Positions 1 to 6,361 of a DNA stretch of 8,313 nt are shown here, piece by piece. Source of the DNA: Thermoplasmata archaeon (GTDB lineage Archaea; Thermoplasmatota; E2; DHVEG-1); NCBI GenBank assembly GCA_030606465.1, contig JAUWGL010000030.1, forward strand, positions 1 through 8,313. Reading direction: 5' to 3'. Position 1 is the first letter of the stretch. Every line of letters starts with the position of its first letter. Made by a program: the position numbers and the translations under genes. Below the pieces are notes generated by a model. It searched no databases, had not been told where the DNA came from, and was given only the letters and a program-made list of their open reading frames with translations.

Positions 1-141
1 ATTGAAACAATAGAAACACCTCCAAAGGAACCAGAGCTACCATGGATGATAATAGTAGGTGTTATCATCTCAGGGTTAATAGTATTGATGATCATTCTAT
101 TTAAAGCAAGATATATAGACTTCGAAAAAGAAACAAAATAA
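1..141 (+). CDS. C-terminal fragment of a membrane-anchored protein
   Basis: Only the last 46 codons are in the window, in frame 1, ending at TAA 139-141; the start lies upstream. The visible peptide begins with a Pro/Glu-rich stretch (TPPKEPELPW) and continues into about 20 hydrophobic residues (roughly residues 15-34, MIIVGVIISGLIVLMIILF). A short charged tail follows (KARYIDFEKETK). This is the layout of a C-terminal membrane anchor with the bulk of the protein outside the cell and a basic stop-transfer end inside. That topology is inferred from charge and hydrophobicity. The ectodomain is missing, so the function cannot be named. The gene converges on the exported Gly/Asp-rich gene with a 35-bp gap. 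Confidence 0.7.
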   Translation: METIETPPKEPELPWMIIVGVIISGLIVLMIILFKARYIDFEKETK

Positions 142-149
142 AAAAAAAA
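140..149 (-). terminator. T10 run ending the minus-strand Gly/Asp-rich gene
   Basis: Ten consecutive A on the + strand read as T10 on the minus strand, 27 bases after the TGA of the Gly/Asp-rich gene. Archaeal transcription commonly ends at such T-runs without a hairpin. The run overlaps the stop codon of the plus-strand membrane-protein gene, so the two transcripts would overlap slightly. Confidence 0.4.
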
Positions 150-176
150 GGATTTCTTCATCGCTTACTTCTGCTA

Positions 177-887
177 TCAGTTAATTTGATTAACTCTCAA
201 CTCTCTAACTGATGAGATATCCCTAAAAGTATCAGCAGATATGCTTTCTTCTTTCTGAACAATTTTTAAGTCAGGTTCTGAAGATATATCCTTCTCAACA
301 ATTACTACATCGTCTTTCTTAGGAGGTACCACTTCATTCGTTTTTATTACTATATTAGGATCATTATTGACACTGTTGGGTTCATCAGAATCAGATTCAC
401 GGTCTGAGTCACTATCGAATTCACTATATAACAACCACCATCCTATAAACAAAATATTAAAATCATAGCGACAATATCCTTCATTTTTTGAACATGATTT
501 TCCCTGGGATTTAAGAAATCTAAGATATTCCATGTAGTTGTTGAATCGGTCAAGTCCACGGGAGTCCTCATTATCACCACCATCGGATCCACCATTACCA
601 CTAGACCCATCATCGTCGTCATCATCGCCACCGTTAGATCCACAATCACCCTCACGGATTCCACCACCGGATCCACCATTATCGTCGTCATCGTCATCAC
701 CAGGCCCATCTACACTACCAGCACCTCCACCGTCATCATCATCGTCACCATCACCAGATCCACCTCCACCGGGTCCCCTTGATCCACCACCTCCATTGCT
801 ACTAGGGCCTGCAGCTTCAACCGTAGCAGAAATCAAAAAGAAAACAAATAATACGCTTAACAACAGCAGATATTGTCTTTTCCTCAT
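177..887 (-). CDS. Exported Gly/Asp-rich low-complexity protein
   Basis: A 236-aa protein that I do not recognise. Residues 1-25 look like a Sec signal peptide: MRKRQ, then about 16 hydrophobic residues (YLLLLSVLFVFFLI), then a SATVEA|AG-like cleavage site. Residues 27-109 are almost entirely Gly, Asp, Ser, Asn and Pro, with three Asp runs (about residues 48-52, 64-69 and 88-93) set in Gly-rich linkers. Residues 112-154 form an ordered-looking segment with two of the three Cys (C132, C139) and a short hydrophobic patch (NILFIGWWLLY). A Ser-Asp-rich stretch (FDSDSDRESDSDEP) and a charged tail follow. The start at 887 is preferred over an ATG at 917 because GGTGAG lies 7 bases before it and the signal peptide then sits at the N-terminus. 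Cation binding by the Asp runs is plausible but inferred. The protein could be a cell-surface or S-layer-associated component. Confidence 0.65.
   Translation of the reverse strand: MRKRQYLLLLSVLFVFFLISATVEAAGPSSNGGGGSRGPGGGGSGDGDDDDDGGGAGSVDGPGDDDDDDNGGSGGGIREGDCGSNGGDDDDDDGSSGNGGSDGGDNEDSRGLDRFNNYMEYLRFLKSQGKSCSKNEGYCRYDFNILFIGWWLLYSEFDSDSDRESDSDEPNSVNNDPNIVIKTNEVVPPKKDDVVIVEKDISSEPDLKIVQKEESISADTFRDISSVRELRVNQIN
561..809 (-). repeat. Gly/Asp codon repeat region
   Basis: The part of the exported gene coding for residues 27-109 is built of recurring blocks: runs of GAT/GAC codons (at 732-746, 681-698 and 609-626) separated by GGT/GGA-rich linkers with recurring GGATCC-type segments. The Asp runs mix GAT and GAC, so they are not a pure trinucleotide tract. 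That suggests selection on the amino acids rather than simple slippage. Such regions vary easily in length between strains. Confidence 0.6.
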
Positions 888-993
888 AATTCTCTCACCA
901 TTCCTCTTAAATATCATTTACCATTTTTACCATCTATAACGGTAAGCTCCTCCACTCACCATCACAGCACCATGTAATACTTTGAGGTTAATG

Positions 994-1009
994 ATTTATA
1001 ACGTTTTCG
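994..1009 (-). promoter_or_regulatory. Candidate archaeal promoter (BRE + TATA) for the exported gene
   Basis: On the minus strand CGAAAACG is followed directly by TTATAAAT. This resembles an archaeal BRE/TATA pair. The predicted transcript start near 970 would leave a leader of about 80 bases, long for archaea, so this is tentative. Confidence 0.35.
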
Positions 1010-1145
1010 TGTAATATTGACGAAATGGCAAAATGTCTACCACATCCAATAAAAAAGGAAAAACATTCAAAAAAAATATTAAAAACACTACAAGCATATT
1101 AAAAAACGGAAGATTAGAGACACTATTTGTTTTATAATAAGATTA

Positions 1146-1163
1146 GTTCAATATAATTTGAAC
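1146..1163. promoter_or_regulatory. Inverted repeat upstream of the rps12 promoter
   Basis: GTTCAA and TTGAAC form a perfect 6-bp inverted repeat separated by six bases (TATAAT). It ends 7 bases before the TATA box of the ribosomal operon. The position fits an operator or activator site, but a 6-bp arm in AT-rich DNA can arise by chance. Confidence 0.3.
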
Positions 1164-1170
1164 ATAAGCA

Positions 1171-1178
1171 TTTAAATA
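1171..1178 (+). promoter_or_regulatory. TATA box of the rps12-rps7-fusA operon
   Basis: TTTAAATA is a good archaeal TATA box. A transcript start about 25 bases downstream (near 1200) gives a leader of about 15-25 bases before the rps12 start. Confidence 0.5.
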
Positions 1179-1224
1179 TTAAAAGTGTATACCAGCCTTA
1201 CCTCTTATTTAACAGGTGAAAAAC

Positions 1225-1656
1225 TTGGGAAAAGGAATAAACGCAGCACGAAAACTCAAAAAAAGCCGTAAAAAACTATTATGGAGTGACCGGCATTACA
1301 AAAAAAGAGTACTACACTTGAAAGAAAAAGCAGATCCGCTTGAAGGAACAGCTCAGGGTAGAGGCATTGTTATTGAAAAAGTTGGAATAGAAGCAAAACA
1401 ACCTAACTCTGCTATTCGTTAATGTGTAATATTACAACTCATAAAGAATGGTAGACAGATCACAGCATTTGCACCTGGTGATAACGCTATTAGTTTTATC
1501 GATGAGCATGATGAAGTCATGGTTGAAGGAATTGGTGGACGTATGGGAAGAAGTTATGGTGACATTCCCGGTGTTCGATTTAAAGTTATAAAAGTTAATG
1601 ATGTATCACTTCATCAGATGGTTAAAGGAAAAATTGAGAAAGCAATGAGACGATAG
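1225..1656 (+). pseudogene. rps12: 30S ribosomal protein S12 (uS12), interrupted by an in-frame TAA
   Basis: S12 lines the decoding centre of the 30S subunit and is normally essential. One reading frame from 1225 to 1656 encodes the whole archaeal S12 (143 codons, the usual length). It shows NAARKL near the N-terminus, [19 protein letters not shown], then [38 protein letters not shown] and a basic end. The frame is broken by TAA at 1420-1422, where the family has the Lys of PNSAIRKC. Two residues further on, Arg-Val of the usual CVRVQL reads Ile-Leu. No good restart codon follows; the next in-frame ATG is near 1519. TTG at 1225 is the preferred start because AGGTGA (1214-1219) is properly spaced for it and M-G-K-G resembles family N-termini; GTG at 1216 is the alternative. 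The cause may be a sequencing or assembly error, a real nonsense mutation with another copy elsewhere, or readthrough. I infer error as most likely. Confidence 0.85.
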
Positions 1657-1658
1657 AT

Positions 1659-2252
1659 ATGGCTGGTAAAAAAATAGAAGAGAAGAAAATAAATTTTTTT
1701 CCGGTGTTGGCAAAATATAATACGGATGAAGTAAAAATTGAGGATAGAGGCCTTGAAAGATACATAAATCTTGATACTGAGAATATCTATCTTGGTGGTA
1801 TTTATTCAAATAAAATGTTTGCTAAGTCTAAAATGTCTATTGTTGAACGTTTAATTAATAACATTATGCGGACTGCGAAATATACTGGTAAAAAAATTAA
1901 GGCGTATAAGGTTGTAAAAACTGCTTTTGAAATTATTGATAAAAAAACTAAGTCTAATCCTATGCAGGTTTTTATTGACGCTTTGCAGAATACTGCACCA
2001 AAGGAGGAAACCACTAGATTACGGTTTGGTGGTATCTCTGTTCCTAAGGCGGTTGATGTTGCTCCGCAGAGACGAATTGATATAGCCATTCGTAATATCT
2101 GCACAGGCGTGGTTAATAGTACTCATAAAAACAAAAAAAGTATCAGTGTCTGTCTTGCTGATGAAATTATAAAGGCATCTAAAAATGATGTCACCTCTTT
2201 TGCAGTTGCAAAGAAAAATGACATTGAACGTATTGCTAAATCAGCTCGATAA
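1659..2252 (+). CDS. rps7: 30S ribosomal protein S7 (uS7)
   Basis: A 197-aa protein of normal archaeal S7 length. S7 nucleates assembly of the 30S head on 16S rRNA and lies near the E site. Clear family segments are LERYINL near the N-terminus, KMSIVERLINNIMRT, GKKIKAYKVVKTAFEII, NPMQVFIDALQNTAPKEETT, FGGISVPKAVDVAPQRRIDIAIR, KKSISVCLADEII and the C-terminal KKNDIERIAKSAR. The start ATG lies two bases after the rps12 stop, with only a weak purine-rich stretch before it. Translation is therefore probably coupled to S12 in the normal operon order rps12-rps7-fusA. That makes the nonsense codon inside rps12 potentially polar on this gene. Confidence 0.95.
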   Translation: MAGKKIEEKKINFFPVLAKYNTDEVKIEDRGLERYINLDTENIYLGGIYSNKMFAKSKMSIVERLINNIMRTAKYTGKKIKAYKVVKTAFEIIDKKTKSNPMQVFIDALQNTAPKEETTRLRFGGISVPKAVDVAPQRRIDIAIRNICTGVVNSTHKNKKSISVCLADEIIKASKNDVTSFAVAKKNDIERIAKSAR

Positions 2253-2296
2253 AAAAAATGGGATGTAACATTAAATAAAAGTATAAGGTGTTTAGA

Positions 2297-4495
2297 ATGG
2301 GAAAGAAAGAAGATAACATCAAAAAAGCAAAAAATTTGATGAATAAACTTGATTATATTCGAAATAGTGGGATTGCTGCCCACATAGATCACGGAAAAAC
2401 AACTCTTAGTGACAACCTACTTGCTGGTTGCGGTATGATGAGTGAGGAGCTAGCTGGTAAACAGCTTGTTCTTGATTTTGATGAGCAGGAACAAGATCGA
2501 GGTATTACGATTAATACTGCTTCTGCATCTATGGTTCATGATTTTGAAGGAAACGAGTATCTGATTAATCTTCTTGACACGCCAGGTCATGTTGATTTTG
2601 GTGGAGATGTAACACGTGCGATGCGTGCTGTCGATGGAGCAATAGTATTGGTATGCGCAGTAGAGGGTGCTATGCCACAGACAGAAACCGTTGTAAGACA
2701 GGCATTACGTGAGAAGGTTAAACCAGTTTTATTTATTAACAAGGTTGATCGGTTAATCAATGAGTTGAAGGTGACACCTGAAGAAATGCAGCAGTGTTTC
2801 ATTAAAATTATTGCGAAGTTCAATGAACTAGTAGATAAAATTGTTCCTGAGGAATTTAAAGGTAAATGGAATGTTAAAGTAGAGGATGGCAGTGTAGCTT
2901 TCGGATCTGCCTATTATAACTGGGCTATTTCTGCGCCATACATGGAGAAATCAGGTCTTAGCTTTAAGGATATTTATGATTATTGTAACAATAATGAACA
3001 AAAAACATTAGCGAAAAAAACACCTATTCATGAAGTATTATTGGACATGGTAGTTGATCATCTTCCATCTCCGCAGATAGCACAAAAGTATAGGATTCCT
3101 AATATTTGGAGAGGAGATCAAGGGAGTGATCTTGGTAAAAGCATGATTAACTGTAAAGAGTTGGGTCCTCTTGCGTTGATGATTACAAAAATTGTTATGG
3201 ATCCTCATGCTGGTGAGGTAGCTGTTGGACGAATGTACAGCGGAAAAATCCAACAAGGACAGGGATTATTTGTTATTGGTACGCCTAGGTCCAACCGTGT
3301 GCAACAGGTGAACCTTATGGTTGGTGCTGACCGTATACCTGTGGAGTATGTTAGCGCAGGGAATGTTGTCGCAGTTACAGGGATAAGAGACGCTTATGCA
3401 GGTAGTACTGTTACAGATGATCCCGAAGCAGAACCATTTGAACGTATTGTTCATATTTCTGAACCAGTGGTAACAGTTGCTGTAGAGGCAAAACACACAA
3501 AAGATCTTCCGAAACTTATAGAAGTACTACGAGTTGTTTCCAAGGCGGATCCCAGTATACAGATAGATATCAACCAGGAAACTGGTGAAAACCTTATGAG
3601 TGGTATGGGAGAACTTCATCTTGAAATCACTGAGTACCGTATTAAAAACGAGTATGGCGTTGACATTGTAACATCAGAACCTATTGTGGTATATCGTGAA
3701 TCCATAGGGAAGAAAAGTCCTAATAAATTTGAAGGGAAATCACCAAATAAACATAACCGGTTTTACATAGAAGTAGAACCATTACCCGAAAATGTGATCA
3801 AAGCATTGTATAGCAACAAAATACCTCAGAATGCGAAAAAATATAAAAACGAAGTAACTAAAATTTTACAAGAACTAGGGATGGAAAAAATCGTTGCAAA
3901 AGGAGCATTTGGAATACATGGGTTGAACCTCATAACCGATGTTACCAAAGGTATACAGCATTTATTCGAAACACGTGAACTCATCAAAGAAGCATTTGAT
4001 GAAGTTATGAAAAATGGACCCACAGCAAATGAACCATGCCAGGGATTACTACTAAAACTAGTAGATGCAAAACTTCACGAGGATGCTATACATCGTGGTC
4101 CTGCACAAGTTATACCCGCGGTGAGAAACGCAATATATGGTGCTATCACTATTTCCGATCCAACAATACTTGAACCAATGCAAAAAGTATTCATTAGCAC
4201 ACCACAGGAGCTCATGGGTGACGCATCAAGGGAACTTAACCAGAGACGAGCAGTAGTACGCGATATGCAAACAGAAAAAGACATGGTAAACATTGATGCC
4301 AAAGCCCCTGTTGCAGAAATGTTTGGTTTTGCATCAGCAATACGATCTGCTACTGGTGGAAGAGTACTCTGGAACACTGAAAACATAGGATTCGAAACAT
4401 TGCCAAAAAACCTGCAACCTGAAATAGTAAAACAAACACGAGAGAGAAAAGGACTTAAACCAGAGCCACAACCAGCTAGTTACTATATGGACTAA
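2297..4495 (+). CDS. fusA: Translation elongation factor 2 (aEF-2)
   Basis: EF-2 is the GTPase that drives ribosomal translocation. The 732-aa protein has the usual archaeal length and no intein. G-domain motifs are complete: G1 AHIDHGKT (28-35), G2 RGITI (68-72), G3 DTPGH (94-98), G4 NKVD (148-151) and GSA (about 203-205). Domain III/IV segments such as GMGELHLEI follow. The DAIHRGPAQV loop contains His599, the residue expected to be modified to diphthamide. The C-terminus ends in RERKGLKPEPQPASYYMD, close to the family norm. ATG 2297 is chosen over GTG 2288 because AAGGTG (2285-2290), six bases upstream, serves as the ribosome binding site. It lies 44 bases after rps7, in the same operon. 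No EF-1A gene follows, unlike in many archaea. Codon use changes along the gene, with T-ending codons common early and A/C-ending codons common late. Confidence 0.97.
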   Translation: MGKKEDNIKKAKNLMNKLDYIRNSGIAAHIDHGKTTLSDNLLAGCGMMSEELAGKQLVLDFDEQEQDRGITINTASASMVHDFEGNEYLINLLDTPGHVDFGGDVTRAMRAVDGAIVLVCAVEGAMPQTETVVRQALREKVKPVLFINKVDRLINELKVTPEEMQQCFIKIIAKFNELVDKIVPEEFKGKWNVKVEDGSVAFGSAYYNWAISAPYMEKSGLSFKDIYDYCNNNEQKTLAKKTPIHEVLLDMVVDHLPSPQIAQKYRIPNIWRGDQGSDLGKSMINCKELGPLALMITKIVMDPHAGEVAVGRMYSGKIQQGQGLFVIGTPRSNRVQQVNLMVGADRIPVEYVSAGNVVAVTGIRDAYAGSTVTDDPEAEPFERIVHISEPVVTVAVEAKHTKDLPKLIEVLRVVSKADPSIQIDINQETGENLMSGMGELHLEITEYRIKNEYGVDIVTSEPIVVYRESIGKKSPNKFEGKSPNKHNRFYIEVEPLPENVIKALYSNKIPQNAKKYKNEVTKILQELGMEKIVAKGAFGIHGLNLITDVTKGIQHLFETRELIKEAFDEVMKNGPTANEPCQGLLLKLVDAKLHEDAIHRGPAQVIPAVRNAIYGAITISDPTILEPMQKVFISTPQELMGDASRELNQRRAVVRDMQTEKDMVNIDAKAPVAEMFGFASAIRSATGGRVLWNTENIGFETLPKNLQPEIVKQTRERKGLKPEPQPASYYMD

Positions 4496-4507
4496 AAAAT
4501 CATACAA

Positions 4508-4543
4508 TTTTTTCTTTTCATTTTTTTATTCTTTTTTTTCTTT
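4508..4543 (+). terminator. T-rich terminator after fusA
   Basis: Several T-runs of 4-8 bases (4508-4513, 4515-4518, 4521-4527, 4532-4539) follow the fusA stop, as is usual for hairpin-free archaeal termination. They overlap the 3' end of the convergent Zn-ribbon gene, where they encode its Lys/Glu-rich tail. Confidence 0.5.
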
Positions 4544-5071
4544 ATCTATCATTCTAAAAACAGAAGGTAAATGAATAATATAAGAACCATCTTTCTGTAT
4601 AATGATAGGTTCTTCTTCTAAAAGTCCTTTAAGATCAATTTTGTATTTACCGGGTCCCTCAATATCTATTGTTTCTGGACTATCGGATTTATCTACTTCT
4701 GCTTTGATTTTTTCGATAATAGCCTCCCTGTAGCGGTCATCGGTTATAATGCTTATATCTTCTTTCCGCTCTAAAGATGTTTTTTCTTTTTGTGACTGAT
4801 GTTTTTTTATCACCTGACGTATTTCTTTGGGTTTTATATCAGGCCATTTACCTGACTCATCTATTGTCTCTTTGCTTTGTGATTTCATTAACTCCATAAT
4901 CGCAGTATTTATATCCTGTCCAACTTCTTCCATTTTAGAGCTTCTTTCTTTTTCATCTAATGGTTTTTTAGTGAAGAAAAAACGGTTACCCCCGCAATCG
5001 GGACAGCCTCTTAAAAGCTGAGAAGAACCTTCTTCGAATACGCGTCCACATTTAAGACATTGATGAGGCAT
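4526..5071 (-). CDS. Zn-ribbon protein (DUF2072-like), OapC-type
   Basis: A 181-aa protein. The N-terminus is a zinc ribbon with two CxxC knuckles (C5/C8 and C23/C26, HQCLKCGRVF and RGCPDCGGNRF). A charged, probably flexible linker covers about residues 35-130. The C-terminal region (about 135-173) holds two similar beta-type segments, KYKIDLKGLLEEEPIIIQ and GSYIIHLPSVF. This matches, from memory, the archaeal Zn-ribbon family DUF2072/COG3364, which sits beside DUF2073 and an Era-like GTPase; haloarchaeal relatives are called origin-associated proteins. It is the last gene of the operon, starting 7 bases after the DUF2073 stop, with GGGAG inside the end of that gene as its ribosome binding site. 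The molecular role is unknown; nucleic-acid or protein binding by the ribbon is inferred. Confidence 0.8.
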   Translation of the reverse strand: MPHQCLKCGRVFEEGSSQLLRGCPDCGGNRFFFTKKPLDEKERSSKMEEVGQDINTAIMELMKSQSKETIDESGKWPDIKPKEIRQVIKKHQSQKEKTSLERKEDISIITDDRYREAIIEKIKAEVDKSDSPETIDIEGPGKYKIDLKGLLEEEPIIIQKDGSYIIHLPSVFRMIDKEKKE

Positions 5072-5078
5072 TTTTAAA

Positions 5079-5456
5079 TTAACTCCCTTTACCAGGTATG
5101 ATTTTGGTTTGAATTATATTACTATCTTTCCGAATTGTTTTTAAAAGATTTGCAGGGCCGATAAGTGTTATACGAGGTTTTTTTATTATCCCAAAAATCT
5201 TCTGGACAAAAGTAGGTCTATCCTCGCCGTATCCCTCCATCTCAACCCCGATGAATGTATCATGCTCGATTTCTCTCATTGTGCTTTCTATAAGACTAGT
5301 TTGTTCCATAGGGGTGAGGCCATATTCCAAGACAAGAATCTTTCCTTTTTTAACTTCGTTAAGTATGAATTTTAATTTTTCATCGGAGGACAGCTGCCCT
5401 AATTTCTGACGAGATATAAGATTAACTGAGATTCCGTTGTCTTCTTTTTTTGTCAT
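5079..5456 (-). CDS. DUF2073 family archaeal protein
   Basis: A 125-aa soluble protein with no signal peptide or membrane segment. Recognisable stretches are SVNLISRQKLGQLSSDEKLKFILNEV, KGKILVLEYGLTPMEQTSLI, and a small alpha/beta region with FIGVEMEGYGE and RITLIGPANLLKTI. This corresponds, from memory, to DUF2073 (COG3365), restricted to archaea and normally encoded between an Era-like GTPase and a Zn-ribbon protein, exactly as here. The start ATG lies 6 bases after the GTPase stop. Its ribosome binding site AGGAGG is formed by the last two Arg codons of the GTPase gene, which points to coupled translation and a shared complex or pathway. No catalytic motif is visible and the function is unknown. 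Confidence 0.85.
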   Translation of the reverse strand: MTKKEDNGISVNLISRQKLGQLSSDEKLKFILNEVKKGKILVLEYGLTPMEQTSLIESTMREIEHDTFIGVEMEGYGEDRPTFVQKIFGIIKKPRITLIGPANLLKTIRKDSNIIQTKIIPGKGS

Positions 5457-5462
5457 GCTTTA

Positions 5463-6122
5463 CTACCTCCTTTTTTTCCTTCGGCGTTTTTTACTGAAAT
5501 GTTTCACCATGATAGAATATAGATTGTCTGCATTGTAGCCAGTTAATGCACTAATTGGTACAACAGGGTGTTGTGGAAAAGCAGATTTTAAAGTAGCAGG
5601 ACTTGAATTCTCCATGTCTATTTTGTTTGCGGCTACTAAAACAGGTAGGTTTCGTGCTTCAAGATTCCCGAGAATAGTAACATTTACCTGAGTAAAAGGA
5701 TCCTGTGTGGAATCCATAACTAGCAATACTCCATCGATATCCTCAAGCCATCGTATAGATTCTATTACTCCCTCAGTGGCCTCTTTTGCTCTTCTTTTTG
5801 CCTCATCACGACTAAGACCATATGTGTTCATAAAATCTTTAAAATCTACTTTAGTAGCAATACCAGGGGTATCAACAATATCCATGAAAAGAGATGAATT
5901 ACCGTTTTCTACTTTTACATCCTTTTTCCATTTAGCACGTCGTGTCTCATGAGGAATCTCAGAGACACTGCCCATTATGTCTCCAGTCCAATCACGAAGA
6001 ATACGATTAGCAAGCGTGGTTTTTCCAACATTTGGTGGCCCATAAACCCCTATTCTAGCATGTTTTTTACCAAAAATCCTCTGAAGTATAGAGGAAAGAT
6101 TACCTCTCCTAAACAGTCCCAT
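5463..6122 (-). CDS. Era-like GTPase of the archaeal DUF2073/Zn-ribbon cluster
   Basis: A 219-aa P-loop GTPase of the TRAFAC/Era-like type. Motifs: G1 GPPNVGKT (28-35), conserved HETRRA with the likely switch Thr60, G3 DTPG (84-87), G4 NKID (166-169), G5 SAL (191-193). The G domain fills the protein; there is no KH domain as in bacterial Era. The protein ends in a strongly basic tail (KKRRRKKRR) that could contact nucleic acid (inferred). The start is supported by AGGAGG nine bases upstream (about 6132-6137). It is the first gene of a three-gene operon with DUF2073 and Zn-ribbon proteins. Related haloarchaeal genes near a replication origin are described as origin-associated proteins, but a role in replication is not shown by this sequence. 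Confidence 0.87.
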   Translation of the reverse strand: MGLFRRGNLSSILQRIFGKKHARIGVYGPPNVGKTTLANRILRDWTGDIMGSVSEIPHETRRAKWKKDVKVENGNSSLFMDIVDTPGIATKVDFKDFMNTYGLSRDEAKRRAKEATEGVIESIRWLEDIDGVLLVMDSTQDPFTQVNVTILGNLEARNLPVLVAANKIDMENSSPATLKSAFPQHPVVPISALTGYNADNLYSIMVKHFSKKRRRKKRR

Positions 6123-6178
6123 CCAGTTCTTCCTCCTAGCAAATAGGTTAAATCTAGAAAATAGTATGTTAATTGTGG

Positions 6179-6187
6179 TTTATAATA
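6179..6187 (-). promoter_or_regulatory. TATA box of the GTPase-DUF2073-Zn-ribbon operon
   Basis: On the minus strand CTAAAATATTATAAA contains a TATA-like core (TATTATAAA) preceded by an A-rich BRE-like stretch. The transcript would start near 6155, leaving about 33 bases before the GTPase ATG, with the AGGAGG site inside. Confidence 0.4.
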
Positions 6188-6354
6188 TTTTAGGAAAAAA
6201 ATTTGTATAATAAAAATTGCTGTGGAATATATGGAGGACAAAACAAATCTAATCATTCAAACTCAATCTAAATTTAGTCTTAATATTAATGACTCTTTGT
6301 TTTTTATTATATGATAATGAAGATAATTATAATTACAGAGTTTTATGACAATCC

Positions 6355-6361
6355 TTAAATA
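6355..6361 (+). promoter_or_regulatory. Candidate TATA box of the coiled-coil gene
   Basis: TTAAATA lies about 55 bases before the ATG, giving a transcript start near 6384 and a leader of about 30 bases that contains GGGAGG (6404-6409). A second AT-rich box at 6389-6400 is too close to the ribosome binding site to serve a leadered transcript. The rest of the gap between the divergent genes (6123-6413) is AT-rich, with a 10-bp palindrome CTAAATTTAG at 6268-6277. Confidence 0.35.

Larger units (their letters stand above)
888..1224. other. Gene-free stretch between divergent genes
   Basis: About 340 bases without a convincing gene. The left part would be the 5' leader and promoter of the minus-strand exported gene, including a short hairpin (stems 941-946 and 955-960, one G-U pair). 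The middle, about 1010-1140, is very AT-rich and I see nothing specific in it. The right part holds an inverted repeat at 1146-1163 and a TATA box at 1171-1178 in front of the ribosomal genes. Confidence 0.6.

Noticed and set aside
538..939. 133-codon plus-strand frame rich in Pro and Ser opposite the Gly/Asp-rich gene
   Set aside because: It is the antisense image of Gly/Asp codon repeats, has no convincing ribosome binding site, and the minus frame has a signal peptide and a good start.
1420..1422. Genetic-code reassignment or pyrrolysine at the S12 stop
   Set aside because: The codon is TAA, not TAG, and TAA ends several other genes here at normal family lengths, so reassignment is very unlikely.
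1422..1454. S12 encoded as two separate proteins with a restart after the stop
   Set aside because: The ATG at 1422 is out of frame and ends after a few codons, and no in-frame start with a ribosome binding site lies near the break.
6231..6314. 27-codon plus-strand ORF in the gap between the GTPase and coiled-coil genes
   Set aside because: There is only a weak ribosome binding site and no distinctive composition; a frame this short is expected by chance in AT-rich DNA.
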